Assembly (NCBI GenBank): GCA_020723345.1
Contig: DYJA01000001.1
Coordinates: 117,602-181,601, forward strand
Direction of reading: 5' to 3'
Source: Candidatus Aquidulcis sp.
GTDB lineage: Bacteria > Chloroflexota > Anaerolineae > UBA4142
Length of the DNA stretch: 64,000 nt
Below are positions 1 through 7,634 of the stretch, one piece after another. How positions within the stretch are numbered: the stretch's first letter is position 1; the number at the start of each line of letters is the position of its first letter. A model generated the notes under the pieces. That model was given only the letters and a program-made list of their open reading frames with translations. It ran no database searches and had not been told where the DNA came from. The position numbers and the translations under genes were made by a program.

Positions 1-404
1 ATAATCTGAGCACGATGATGCATATTATGAGTGACTACATGCCCAATTGCACCACCAAAGGTTTTTTTCACAGGCGGGTTGTCAAGAGTATCAATGAAAC
101 AATCATCATAACGTTTTTCTCGCGCAATATTATGCGCTAAATTGGCAAAATCTCGACTAACGATGCTCAAACGTTCAAGTAATTCTGAAATCGTGTTTCC
201 AGTTTTGTCCTGAACGGCTCGCTCATAAAGTAAATCTGTCCAAACTTCCATGTTTTCGATAACATGGATGAAAGTTTCGCGAAGCGACTTGTGGTCAATA
301 TCAAATTCCTTATCTAGCAAATCATCAGGTAATGACTGGCACGCTAAAAGAAGTTGGCGAGTTGTCCAAGTATCGTGACCAAGCAATCTATCAAGAATAT
401 CCAT
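1..404 (-). CDS. DinB-like protein, 3' end cut off by the window edge
   Basis: Reading the minus strand from an ATG at 404 gives an open frame to the window edge (134 codons, C-terminus missing). It starts MDILDRLLGHDTWTTRQLL and contains FIHVIENMEVW and, near the cut, GHVVTHNMHHRAQI. A first His in a helix about 45 residues in, and a later H-x3-HHRAQ cluster, are the metal-ligand pattern of the DinB/YfiT four-helix bundle. These proteins include thiol-dependent transferases; the substrate here is unknown. The minus-strand leader has GGAG about 8 bases before the ATG. The gene is AT-richer than the housekeeping block to the right and lies directly beyond an attC-like repeat, as a cassette gene would. 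Confidence 0.75.
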   Translation of the reverse strand, partial: MDILDRLLGHDTWTTRQLLLACQSLPDDLLDKEFDIDHKSLRETFIHVIENMEVWTDLLYERAVQDKTGNTISELLERLSIVSRDFANLAHNIAREKRYDDCFIDTLDNPPVKKTFGGAIGHVVTHNMHHRAQI

Positions 405-445
405 TAGGTCTCCGAAAGTTCAGTAGATGATGATGGTAAATGCCC

Positions 446-580
446 AGCGCCCAACGGCTTGCGCTACCCGCGTGTGGGCGGGCGTGGACAATGTTTGGGA
501 GCAGGAAAAACTCGAAGCCAGAAAAATGCTTGTAAATCGCGCAGAATCCCACACGTCAGGTGCACGCTTTGTTGGGCGCT
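446..580. repeat. attC-like inverted repeat (possible integron cassette site)
   Basis: The outer arms AGCGCCCAAC (446-455) and GTTGGGCGCT (571-580) are perfectly complementary. They contain GCCCAAC (449-455) and GTTGGGC (571-577), which match the integron core motifs RYYYAAC and GTTRRRY. A second perfect 8-bp pair, CGTGTGGG (471-478) with CCCACACG (548-555), lies inside, separated from the outer stem by a partly complementary stretch. This is the two-box folded layout of attC sites. The total of 135 bp is within the attC range. It sits just after the stop codon of the ATPase gene on the minus strand and before the DinB-like gene, the position expected for a cassette-associated attC. An unrelated palindromic repeat is the alternative. 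Confidence 0.5.
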
Positions 581-597
581 TTTATAAGACTTCACCT

Positions 598-1887
598 CTA
601 TTTTATTAAACTCTTAGCATATGCTTCAACTAACGTGGATGCACCTTTTTCTAGCCAATTACCAGCAATTTTTGCTGCTTGGCTAACTTGCCTAAGGTCG
701 CTACGTGAGACTGCTCCATGTATATATTGACGGTCTAGAATCCAATTTTCAAATGTAATATCATCTCTTACGATACGAACAATTTCATCTGCCAACCACC
801 AAAGCATGGCTTTTTGAGCCAATCTATAGCCGCTAGATGTTGAGTCATCTTCTTCAATTATTCCAGTCCGTAACAGATATCCAGTTTCTGGAGAAAGCCA
901 TACCAAATCTCTGCGAAAATCAAAAGTCTGCTTGCTGTTATCTTGTAGTGTTAATGGCGTTTGACTCAATCCTATTATTGCGATTGCTTTACGTATAGCG
1001 CCAGACCAACTTTCCCATAAATCCGAATAAAACAACTTGCTGCTTTCCCTAACTTTTTCTCCAACTGCTAAATGACGCTTAAAACGGTCTGTATTGTTTT
1101 GAAAAAACTCTTCCCACATAGCCGATGCAGATACTTGAACTAGATAAGGATGTCCTCCAGAAACATCATAAATATATTGGCAGTCTGTTGGAGAAAAATT
1201 ATTACTGAGAAGTATTTTTACATCATCGAAAGGAAGAGTTGACAATCGAATCTGGTGATACAAATTGAAAAATGGAGAGCCTGCTAATTCGACTTTTCCA
1301 GTACGGTTTTGGATTGCGTCAAGAGGATGGCGACTTGATATAAGAACTGCAAGGGTCCGAGGTGTATCGGAAAAAGAACGTAAACTCCACCAAAAATCAA
1401 AATCGTTCAATGCGTGTGAAAGAAGAATTTCGAACTCATCAAAAACAAGAATTAACCGTTTTTCTAGTTCTCCTAAGTTATAAATAAACTTGGATAAATA
1501 AAGAGATTCAAAGTTTTTTTCTTTAGATGTGTTATATGACTTGCTTAATTGAGAATCAGGATTCTTTTCTATCTCAGGCAGTATTGGAGATAGCGCATAC
1601 TCCCAGAATTCTGCTTGGGTAATCTTGCTGGGTAAAAGTTGACAATCTATGCGACTAAAAATTAGTTTTTCGCTGTTGTCTCCAAACAATGATTTACGAT
1701 TCTCTGGAGCCAGTAAATAATCAATCGTACTTGTCTTTGCAAGTCGTGGCTCACCAATCAATGCCACAGATACTCCATTACCCAGCCTTTCAGCCACAGA
1801 TAGGATTATTTGCCTTCGACTTGGAAGGTCGTTTAGGTTTACTGGAAAGCCATAAAGAAATGGGTTGCTCTTATTTTGATTATTCAT
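598..1887 (-). CDS. AAA/STAND-like P-loop ATPase
   Basis: The 429-residue protein has a Walker A-like loop ALIGEPRLAKTS at residues 42-53 and a Walker B LILVFDEFEILL at about 145-156. In Walker A the usual second glycine is Ala (GEPRLAKT instead of GxxxxGKT). The later segments DVSGGHPYLVQ and GYLLRTGIIEED followed by GYRLAQKAMLWW resemble the sensor and winged-helix parts of STAND/AAA_14-type ATPases. The last 60 residues are helical with no recognised domain. I prefer the ATG at 1887; a GTG at 1896 is in frame. It is AT-rich compared with rlmB and flanked by attC-like and hairpin elements, suggesting acquisition. A sensing or conflict role is inferred; no effector domain is visible. Confidence 0.7.
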   Translation of the reverse strand: MNNQNKSNPFLYGFPVNLNDLPSRRQIILSVAERLGNGVSVALIGEPRLAKTSTIDYLLAPENRKSLFGDNSEKLIFSRIDCQLLPSKITQAEFWEYALSPILPEIEKNPDSQLSKSYNTSKEKNFESLYLSKFIYNLGELEKRLILVFDEFEILLSHALNDFDFWWSLRSFSDTPRTLAVLISSRHPLDAIQNRTGKVELAGSPFFNLYHQIRLSTLPFDDVKILLSNNFSPTDCQYIYDVSGGHPYLVQVSASAMWEEFFQNNTDRFKRHLAVGEKVRESSKLFYSDLWESWSGAIRKAIAIIGLSQTPLTLQDNSKQTFDFRRDLVWLSPETGYLLRTGIIEEDDSTSSGYRLAQKAMLWWLADEIVRIVRDDITFENWILDRQYIHGAVSRSDLRQVSQAAKIAGNWLEKGASTLVEAYAKSLIK

Positions 1888-1934
1888 GAGTATCACTTAT
1901 CTGAAAATTCATTTTTGACGATTCTATTACGTTA

Positions 1935-1985
1935 GCACCCAACTACATCTTATGCGGAATCGTTTCCGCATAACAGACTAGGTGC
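1935..1985. repeat. Hairpin with partial attC-like ends at the cassette/chromosome boundary
   Basis: TTATGCGGAA (1950-1959) and TTCCGCATAA (1964-1973) form a perfect 10-bp stem with a 4-base loop. GCACC (1935-1939) pairs further out with GGTGC (1981-1985). On the minus strand the left end reads GTTGGGT, a perfect GTTRRRY core. The opposite end reads ACCTAGT, a poor RYYYAAC. It may be a degenerate attC or att site bounding the ATPase cassette, or a terminator for rlmB. Confidence 0.35.
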
Positions 1986-2048
1986 AGATTATACATCTCC
2001 GTTCTTGAAAGGACAACTCCCGCTCCTTGTATGAACAGCCAAGCCCAA

Positions 2049-2789
2049 TTACGACAGGGATGCCCGTTGCCTCTTCGCCGCGTACAACACGATCGAGCCC
2101 GCGATCGCGACGTTGAGCGAACTCACCTTCCCCCACATCGGCAAGCGAATCAGGAAATCGCATTTCTCGCGGACAAGTCGTCCCAGTCCTTCGCCTTCGC
2201 TGCCCAGCACGAGCGCGAGCGGCATCTTGAAATCCATCCGCGAAAAATCTTGCGCCTCGGGCACGTTCTCCACGCCGACGATCCAAATATTCGCGCGCTT
2301 CAACTCTTCGATTGTCCGCGCCAGGTTCGTCACACGCGCGATTTTCAAATGGTGCGCCGCGCCCGCCGATGCTTTGACGACTGCTGGGGTTACGCCGACC
2401 GCGCGCCGTTCCGCGATGATGACGCCGTGGATGCCGACGGCTTCGGCTGTTCGCAGCAGCGTACCGAAATTCTGCGGGTCTTGCACCGAGTCGAGCATCA
2501 ACAGAAATGCTGGCTCGTCGCGCGACTGCGCGACTGCCAGCACCTCTTCGATTTCCGCGTACACGTATTCGCCAATGCGCGCGACGATGCCTTGATGATT
2601 GCGCGCGATGCGATCCAATTCATCGCGCGCGACGCCGCGCACCGGCACGTTCGCGCTTTTCGCGAGCGATAGCAATTCGTCCAACGCGCCGCGCGTGTGA
2701 ACGCCGCGCGCGATCAAGATTTGTTCGATGGCGTTGCCGGCGCGGAGCGCTTCCAGAACCGCGTGACGACCGTAGAGATAGTCGGACAT
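2049..2789 (-). CDS. rlmB: 23S rRNA (guanosine-2'-O-)-methyltransferase RlmB
   Basis: The product begins MSDYLYGRHAVLEALRAG, like the SpoU substrate-binding domain of RlmB. It carries the SpoU/TrmH knot motifs: LDSVQDPQNFGTLLRTAEA (motif 1), ALVLGSEGEGL (motif 2) and IRLPMWGKVSSLNVAIAGSI (motif 3). RlmB 2'-O-methylates a conserved G in the peptidyl-transferase region of 23S rRNA; the exact position here is assumed from the family. I chose the ATG at 2789, one base beyond the cysS stop. A longer form from 2825 (MARKERRG...) would overlap cysS by 35 bases. It is in an apparent operon with cysS, a common pairing. Confidence 0.9.
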   Translation of the reverse strand: MSDYLYGRHAVLEALRAGNAIEQILIARGVHTRGALDELLSLAKSANVPVRGVARDELDRIARNHQGIVARIGEYVYAEIEEVLAVAQSRDEPAFLLMLDSVQDPQNFGTLLRTAEAVGIHGVIIAERRAVGVTPAVVKASAGAAHHLKIARVTNLARTIEELKRANIWIVGVENVPEAQDFSRMDFKMPLALVLGSEGEGLGRLVREKCDFLIRLPMWGKVSSLNVAIAGSIVLYAAKRQRASLS

Positions 2790-2790
2790 T

Positions 2791-4209
2791 TTACTGCGAC
2801 TTCCACGTCGTTCCTTGCGCGCCATCTTCCAGCGCGACGCCGAGTTTTGCGAGATCGGCGCGCACCTTGTCCGCGAGCGCGAATTGCTTTGCCGCGCGCA
2901 ACTCTTTGCGGATCGCGATCAGCAACTCGATGAACGGCGCGGCTTGCAGCATTTTCGATTTCGGTTCTTCGAGCGTCAGACCCAGCACGCCGGCAAGTTC
3001 GCGCAGCGTCGCTTGCGCGGGTGCGAGCGTTTCCGCAGTCGCGTTCTCATTCCGCGCGCGATTGATCTCGCGCGCCAGATCGTACAGCGCGGCAATCGCT
3101 TGCGGCGTACCGAAATCGTCGTCCATCGCGGCGATGAATTTTTCGCGCGTTTGATTCGCAAATTGCGTCAGCGCGCTCTCCCCTCCCCTGCTTGCGGGGG
3201 AGGGGCTGGGGGTGGGGGTTGCCACCGCCGCGCGCAATCGCTCCAGCCCACGCGCTGCCGCGTCCACATCGTCGTCCGTCCACGCGAGCGGCGTGCGATA
3301 GTGCGTCGAGAGCAAGTAAAGCCGAATCTCGTCGGCAGTGTGACGCGCGAGCGCGTCTTTGATCCACAACGTGTTGCCGACGTGCCGCGACATTTTGTCT
3401 TCGGCAGAAGAGTCACCGCTCAAACGCAGGAGCGCGTTGTGCATCCAATATTTCGCGAACGGCTTTTTGCCGGTGAACGATTCACTCTGCGCGATTTCAT
3501 TTTCGTGATGGGGAAAGATCACATCGTGTCCGCCGCCGTGAATGTCGATCTGCGGACCGTGTTCCACATAATTCATCGCCGAGCATTCGATATGCCAGCC
3601 GGGCCGTCCTTTGCCCCAAGGACTGTCCCACGCCGGTTCGCCGGGCTTGGACGCTTTCCACAGCGCGAAATCCATCGGGTCTTCTTTGCGCTCGTCGACT
3701 TGAATGCGCGCCCCGGCTTCCATCTCGTCGAGCGAGCGGTGCGCGAGTTTGCCATAGCCATCGGCTTTGCGGACGCGAAAGTACACGTCGCCATCCACTT
3801 CGTACGCGAATCCTTTGGCGATCAATCCTTGCGTGATTTCGATGATCGTCGGAATGACGCCGGTCGCGCGCGGGTACGCGTCGGCGCGCTGGATGTTGAG
3901 CGCGTCCATTTCGTCCATAAAGCGCGCGATGTACACTTGCGCGATTTCCTGGATCGTTTTGTTTTCGGCTTGCGCTTTCGCGATGATGCGATCTTCGATG
4001 TCGGTAAAGTTCTGGACGTGTCGCATCGTGTAGCCGCGATATTTGAAATAGCGTTTGACCACGTCGAAGACGATGTACGAGAACGCGTGCCCGACGTGGC
4101 ACGGATCGTAGAGGTTGGGTCCGCAGACGTACAGCGCGACGTGACCGGGTTTGTTCGGAACGAATTCTTCGGTTTGACGCGTGAGCGTGCTATGGATTTT
4201 GAGAGCCAT
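2791..4209 (-). CDS. cysS: Cysteinyl-tRNA synthetase with a repeat-derived insert
   Basis: This class I synthetase charges tRNA-Cys. Visible signatures are CGPNLYDPCHVGHA (zinc ligand C29, HIGH-like HVGH at 38-41), the zinc-site cysteine in HIECSAM (C209), GGGHDVIFPHHENEIAQSE, and the KMSKS equivalent at 272. That last motif reads KMSRHVGN, so the usual Lys-Ser after KMS is Arg-His. Residues 331-345 (TPTPSPSPASRGGES) are a low-complexity insert encoded by a GC-rich palindromic repeat, placed between the catalytic domain and the C-terminal helical part. Length (472) is normal. GGAG lies upstream of the ATG. rlmB follows immediately. Confidence 0.95.
   Translation of the reverse strand: MALKIHSTLTRQTEEFVPNKPGHVALYVCGPNLYDPCHVGHAFSYIVFDVVKRYFKYRGYTMRHVQNFTDIEDRIIAKAQAENKTIQEIAQVYIARFMDEMDALNIQRADAYPRATGVIPTIIEITQGLIAKGFAYEVDGDVYFRVRKADGYGKLAHRSLDEMEAGARIQVDERKEDPMDFALWKASKPGEPAWDSPWGKGRPGWHIECSAMNYVEHGPQIDIHGGGHDVIFPHHENEIAQSESFTGKKPFAKYWMHNALLRLSGDSSAEDKMSRHVGNTLWIKDALARHTADEIRLYLLSTHYRTPLAWTDDDVDAAARGLERLRAAVATPTPSPSPASRGGESALTQFANQTREKFIAAMDDDFGTPQAIAALYDLAREINRARNENATAETLAPAQATLRELAGVLGLTLEEPKSKMLQAAPFIELLIAIRKELRAAKQFALADKVRADLAKLGVALEDGAQGTTWKSQ
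3177..3220. repeat. GC-rich palindromic repeat inserted in frame in cysS
   Basis: CCCTCCCCTG followed by CGGGGGAGGGG and then CTGGGGGTGGGGG. The complement closely matches 22199-22241 inside another gene. It is translated in the same reading frame in both places (TPTPSPSP here, TPTLTLPR there). Confidence 0.8.
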
Positions 4210-4238
4210 CGTATTTTCTCCGGGGGTGTTTGATTTTT

Positions 4239-4310
4239 GAAAAGGCAGAAGGCAGAAGTATAAAGTATGAAAGAATACTTTTGCCTTCCGCCTTCATCCT
4301 TCATACTTTA
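4239..4310. repeat. Degenerate 7-bp-period repeat, inverted, between cysS and hepT
   Basis: AAGGCAG units and AAGTATA/AAGTATG units run into their inverted complement (CCTTCCGCCTTCATCCTTC then ATACTTT). The segment can form a long imperfect hairpin. It sits in the 186-bp gap downstream of hepT and upstream of cysS; nothing coding is seen in the rest of the gap. Confidence 0.75.
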
Positions 4311-4395
4311 CGACAAAACGGGGACGATGCGCGTTACGCGCATGTCCCCCGGAGACACAAGCAGTGGAGAATTCGAGGGGCGATTGCCAGAACGA

Positions 4396-4830
4396 TCATC
4401 TTCCTTGCTCAACCTCTATGAATTGCCGATATACCTGCGCGAGTTCCACCAAATCGTCAAGATGATCTTGCAGCACTTGGAAAACCTGAAAATGATCTAT
4501 TTCGGCGTACTCGTGAACCAGCAAATTCCGAAAGCCCGCCATTCCGTGGACGCGCCGCAGCAACTCTTTGGAAATTACGCCGTGCTGTTCCAGCGTCGTA
4601 AAGATACTCGCGTACTCTTCGGCGGGTTGCCAACCTGAACTGGCGATGATGTGCTGGCCAATATCGAGAACGGACTCTACCGCCAAATGCAAATTGCGTT
4701 CTACAATATCTTGCGTATCGCTATCTTCAAGGAACAATTCCACTGTGATGCGAGCGCGGATGGCGCGCAGTTTCTTGAGATAACCCTCTAATATGCGAAG
4801 GCGCCTTTGGACGACCTCAGGGCTGACCAA
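4396..4830 (-). CDS. hepT: HepT-like HEPN ribonuclease toxin
   Basis: The 144-residue all-helical protein carries the HEPN signature RNLLVHEY, the Rx4-6HxY motif with R101, H106 and Y108, typical of DUF86/HepT. Known HepT proteins are RNases neutralised when MntA transfers AMP onto the HEPN tyrosine. The start overlaps the end of the mntA-like gene by 14 bases, so the two are co-transcribed with the nucleotidyltransferase first, the usual arrangement. It is inserted between cysS and the PIN/TRAM gene with no mobility gene. Confidence 0.85.
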   Translation of the reverse strand: MVSPEVVQRRLRILEGYLKKLRAIRARITVELFLEDSDTQDIVERNLHLAVESVLDIGQHIIASSGWQPAEEYASIFTTLEQHGVISKELLRRVHGMAGFRNLLVHEYAEIDHFQVFQVLQDHLDDLVELAQVYRQFIEVEQGR

Positions 4831-5266
4831 AGGTACCCTCCTTCAGGCGCTGCCGCATATACGCATAATCAATCGCGTAAAACGATTTGAGATCGAGATA
4901 CCTTCGCTGAACGTCCACCGTGTAACGCACGCGCGCCTCAGGCGAACGCTCGAACAAGACGTGTCCCTTGATCGCTTCGTGCGCCAATAGGGGCGGCGCG
5001 GTATTCAGAATCACGACATCCACGCGATCATCGTGGAGGGCTTGCATTGCCGCCGTCGCGTAGTGGAGGCGATAATCCAGGTATTTCTCAGGGGGGATTT
5101 CGGATGAAAGCAGCAAGGCAAGATCAACGTCGCTCAACGTGTTCGCGCGATTCTGCGCGTACGACCCAAACAGAAACGCGAGGACGATCCCCGGATCTGC
5201 CGCAAACATTGGCGCGAGTTGTTCTATTCGATTGATTTCGATCTTTCCTGTTTGCTCACGCATCAC
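4817..5266 (-). CDS. mntA: MntA-like minimal nucleotidyltransferase antitoxin
   Basis: The 149-residue protein has the complete GSx10DxD motif of minimal nucleotidyltransferases: G34-S35, then D46-V-D48 (GSYAQNRANTLSDVDLALL). In characterised MntA proteins this catalyses AMPylation of HepT. A third acidic position is probably the Asp in DDRVDVVILN. It is upstream of and overlaps hepT. The second Met (MM...) is an equally good start. Other family 2 nucleotidyltransferases look similar, but the HEPN partner makes the pair clear. Confidence 0.85.
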   Translation of the reverse strand: MMREQTGKIEINRIEQLAPMFAADPGIVLAFLFGSYAQNRANTLSDVDLALLLSSEIPPEKYLDYRLHYATAAMQALHDDRVDVVILNTAPPLLAHEAIKGHVLFERSPEARVRYTVDVQRRYLDLKSFYAIDYAYMRQRLKEGTFGQP

Positions 5267-5311
5267 ACACTCTCGCCTTGAGCAATGCCGAACGAACGCT
5301 TTCGGTCGCGA

Positions 5312-6355
5312 CTATTTTTTCTCATCGAGCGGCGCGGCAAAAATCATCCGACCTTGGTTCGTCTGCAACATGCGCGTTACCGTCACGTCAATCGTGCTGC
5401 CGATGAATTTTTTGCCGTTGTCGATCACGACCATCGTCCCGTCGTCGAGATAGCCGACGCCTTGTCCCAACTCTTTGCCTTCTTGCACGACGCGCACGCG
5501 CATCCCTTCGCCGGGCAGAACGACCGCGCGAATCGCGTTCGCGAGTTCGTTGATGTTCAAGACGCGAATGCCTTGCAATTCGGCGACGCGGTTCAAGTTG
5601 TAATCGTTCGTGACAATCGGACAGTGCAGATTTTTCGCGAGCCGCACGAGTTTGTCGTCGACTTCGTGAACTTCTTCCACGTCGAGATCGGTGATTCGGA
5701 TCGGCACGATAGATTCTTTTTGCAATTTGTTCAGCATTTCCAAGCCGCGCCGTCCGCGGTTGCGCCGCAGCGAGTCCGGCGAATCGGCGATGTGCTGAAG
5801 TTCCTGCAAGACAAAACGCGGAATCATCATCGTCCCGTCGATGAAACCGGTGCGCGAAATATCCGCGATGCGTCCGTCGATGATGACGCTTGTATCGAGT
5901 AACACGGATTTTTCCGATGCCGCGCGCGCCAATCCTTCGCGTCCCAGTCGCCCACCCAGGATCGCAAAGAAATCGCGCTCGCGCATCATCATCACCCACG
6001 CGCCGAGATAGCCGAATAGAATCAACGAGACGAATGGCAAAATCGAGCCGAAGGGCGCGGGGAGAAATGACAGCGGAAACGCGGAGAGCGCGGCGATGAT
6101 CAAGCCGATCAGCAAACCGATGGTCGCGGCGAGAAGTTGTTGCGCGGGAACTTGGCGGATCGTGCGGCGCGCCCACACGTACGGGCGAATCGTGATCCAG
6201 GGTGTGATGATCAAACCGAGCGCGGCGCCTGCCAGCGCGAGCACGATGATGTAGCGCAGCGCGTCGCCGCTCGCGCCGAGCGCGTCGCCGATGCGCCAGC
6301 CGATCACCGCGAAGACGAGCATTCCGACAATGCGGAGGAGAAATTCGACGCCCAT
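5312..6355 (-). CDS. Membrane-anchored PIN/TRAM domain protein (YacL family)
   Basis: The 347-residue protein starts with about four membrane segments (residues 1-130). A PIN nuclease domain follows, with acidic residues in VLLDTSVIIDGRI, LDVEEVHEVDDKL and IVTNDYNL. A TRAM domain ends it (about 280-340, GEGMRVRVVQEGKELGQGVGYLDDGTMVVIDNG without a break). This is the order of Bacillus YacL, a putative membrane-bound RNase. The minus-strand leader GGGGAGGAGGCAACC gives a strong ribosome site before the ATG at 6355. It is divergent from era across a structured intergenic element. Confidence 0.9.
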   Translation of the reverse strand: MGVEFLLRIVGMLVFAVIGWRIGDALGASGDALRYIIVLALAGAALGLIITPWITIRPYVWARRTIRQVPAQQLLAATIGLLIGLIIAALSAFPLSFLPAPFGSILPFVSLILFGYLGAWVMMMRERDFFAILGGRLGREGLARAASEKSVLLDTSVIIDGRIADISRTGFIDGTMMIPRFVLQELQHIADSPDSLRRNRGRRGLEMLNKLQKESIVPIRITDLDVEEVHEVDDKLVRLAKNLHCPIVTNDYNLNRVAELQGIRVLNINELANAIRAVVLPGEGMRVRVVQEGKELGQGVGYLDDGTMVVIDNGKKFIGSTIDVTVTRMLQTNQGRMIFAAPLDEKK

Positions 6356-6528
6356 GGTTGCCTCCTCCCCGTCGCCTAACTAAATAAAAAGAGTGTGCCG
6401 CGGAGACACACTCAAGCGAGGGAAAAAGGACAAATTACAATTGCAAAACGACAAGCGATTTCAGACCGCTTTAGTAAAACCAAGTGCGTTGGGTGTCTCT
6501 CCGCAACGGTTTGTGTAGTTAGGCAACC
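6356..6528. repeat. Long imperfect inverted repeat between divergent genes
   Basis: GGTTGCC (6356-6362) pairs with GGCAACC (6522-6528), and GCCTAACTA (6374-6382) with TAGTTAGGC (6516-6524). Further in, CCGCGGAGACAC pairs loosely with GTGTCTCTCCGCAACGG. The roughly 75-bp AT-richer centre has its own small inverted repeat (AAGCGATTTCAGACCGCTTT). GCCTAAC and GTTAGGC also fit integron core motifs. It could be a MITE-like element, an attC-like site or a structured RNA/operator. It fills most of the 277-bp gap. Confidence 0.5.
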
Positions 6529-6598
6529 AGGGAATAAATTAGGATGGTTTTGATTGCGGCGTTATCTTATCACAGGACTGGGCAAATGTCAACGCCGC

Positions 6599-6626
6599 TT
6601 GCGTTTCTGCGCGCCTTGCGTATACT
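6599..6626 (+). promoter_or_regulatory. Promoter of era, probably giving a leaderless mRNA
   Basis: TTGCGT (6599-6604), 16 bases, TATACT (6621-6626). The ATG of era is at 6633, about where transcription would begin, and no Shine-Dalgarno is visible, so a leaderless message is likely. Confidence 0.5.
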
Positions 6627-6632
6627 ACGATC

Positions 6633-7553
6633 ATGCACAAAGTCGATCCCAATCGCGTCGCGCGCGATCATCAATCTGGCTTTGTCGCCGTCATCGGCAA
6701 ACCGAACGTCGGCAAGTCGACGCTCGTCAATGCGCTCGTCGGCGAACCAGTCGCCATCGTTTCGCCCAAGCCGCAGACGACGCGCCGCGTCATTCGCGGC
6801 ATTCTGACGCGTGACGACGCGCAAATCGTTTTTGTGGATACGCCCGGCATTCACAAACCGCAGCACAAACTCGGCAAGACGATGGTCGAATCCGCGTTGA
6901 ACGTCATCGACGAAGTGGACGTCGTCGTTTTTTTGACCGACGGCGCGCGCTTGCCGGACGAAGACGACAAACGCATCGGCAAATTGTTGAACGAAAAATG
7001 TCGCGCGCCCGTGCTCCTCGCGCTGAACAAAATGGATTTGCTCAAACCCGAAGACGTGCAAGCCGTGACGGAAGCGCACTGGGCGATTATCCAACACGCG
7101 GACTGGATGCGAATTTCCGCGACGCGCCAGACGAATCTCGACAAACTGCTCGCGCAAATTCTCGCGCGTCTGCCGGAGGGACCCGAACTGTACCCCGCCG
7201 ATCAAGTCACCGATCAAAACATGCAGGCGATTGCCGCCGAATTGATCCGCGAGCAAGTCTTTCTCCAGACGCGGCAGGAGATTCCGCATTCGATTGCCGT
7301 CGCCATCGAAACGTGGGAGGAGCGCCGCGACGATTTGACCCACATCGCCGCGACGATCTACGTCGAGCGCGATTCGCAAAAAGGGATTGTGATCGGCGCA
7401 GGCGGCGCGATGTTGAAAAAGATCGGACAAAACGCGCGCGTCAAAATCGAGCAATGGGTTGGACACAAAGTGTACCTGGAGTTGTGGGTCAAGGTGTGGG
7501 AAAAGTGGCGCGAGCGCGAAAGTAGTTTGCGCGAATTGGGATTGACAGAATAG
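6633..7553 (+). CDS. era: GTPase Era
   Basis: Era is an essential GTPase that binds 16S rRNA during 30S assembly. All G motifs are present: G1 GKPNVGKST (22-30), the TTRR segment (G2, 49-52), G3 DTPG (69-72) and G4 NKMD (132-135). The C-terminal KH domain has the GxxG-type loop GIVIGAGGAMLKKIG at about 250-264. Length (306) is typical. The neighbouring PIN/TRAM gene is divergent. A hairpin downstream (7573-7627) may end the transcript. Confidence 0.95.
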   Translation: MHKVDPNRVARDHQSGFVAVIGKPNVGKSTLVNALVGEPVAIVSPKPQTTRRVIRGILTRDDAQIVFVDTPGIHKPQHKLGKTMVESALNVIDEVDVVVFLTDGARLPDEDDKRIGKLLNEKCRAPVLLALNKMDLLKPEDVQAVTEAHWAIIQHADWMRISATRQTNLDKLLAQILARLPEGPELYPADQVTDQNMQAIAAELIREQVFLQTRQEIPHSIAVAIETWEERRDDLTHIAATIYVERDSQKGIVIGAGGAMLKKIGQNARVKIEQWVGHKVYLELWVKVWEKWRERESSLRELGLTE

Positions 7554-7572
7554 GTCGAGATCATTTGTAAAG

Positions 7573-7627
7573 GCGAGGCATCCGCGCGACCGATCGACCT
7601 GGGAAACGCATCGCGCCAATGCCTCGC
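7573..7627 (+). terminator. Possible hairpin terminator after era
   Basis: GCGAGGCAT (7573-7581) and ATGCCTCGC (7619-7627) form a perfect 9-bp stem around a 37-base loop, followed by TCTTGTTTTG. The long loop makes this uncertain. Confidence 0.35.
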
Positions 7628-7634
7628 TCTTGTT

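Noticed and set aside
427-609. A 60-codon frame between the DinB-like and ATPase genes
   Set aside because: It lies across the attC-like inverted repeat and has no recognisable product or ribosome site.
1-2000. A complete integron
   Set aside because: No integrase gene or attI is visible and only one convincing attC-like site lies in the window, so only a cassette-like remnant is claimed.
2815-4233. A 472-codon open frame on the plus strand opposite cysS
   Set aside because: It mirrors cysS and its product is Arg/Phe-rich without motifs; high GC and biased codon use leave long antisense frames throughout this window.
6356-6632. A tRNA or known riboswitch in the era upstream region
   Set aside because: No cloverleaf, T-loop or CCA pattern and no known riboswitch core could be matched; only inverted repeats are visible.
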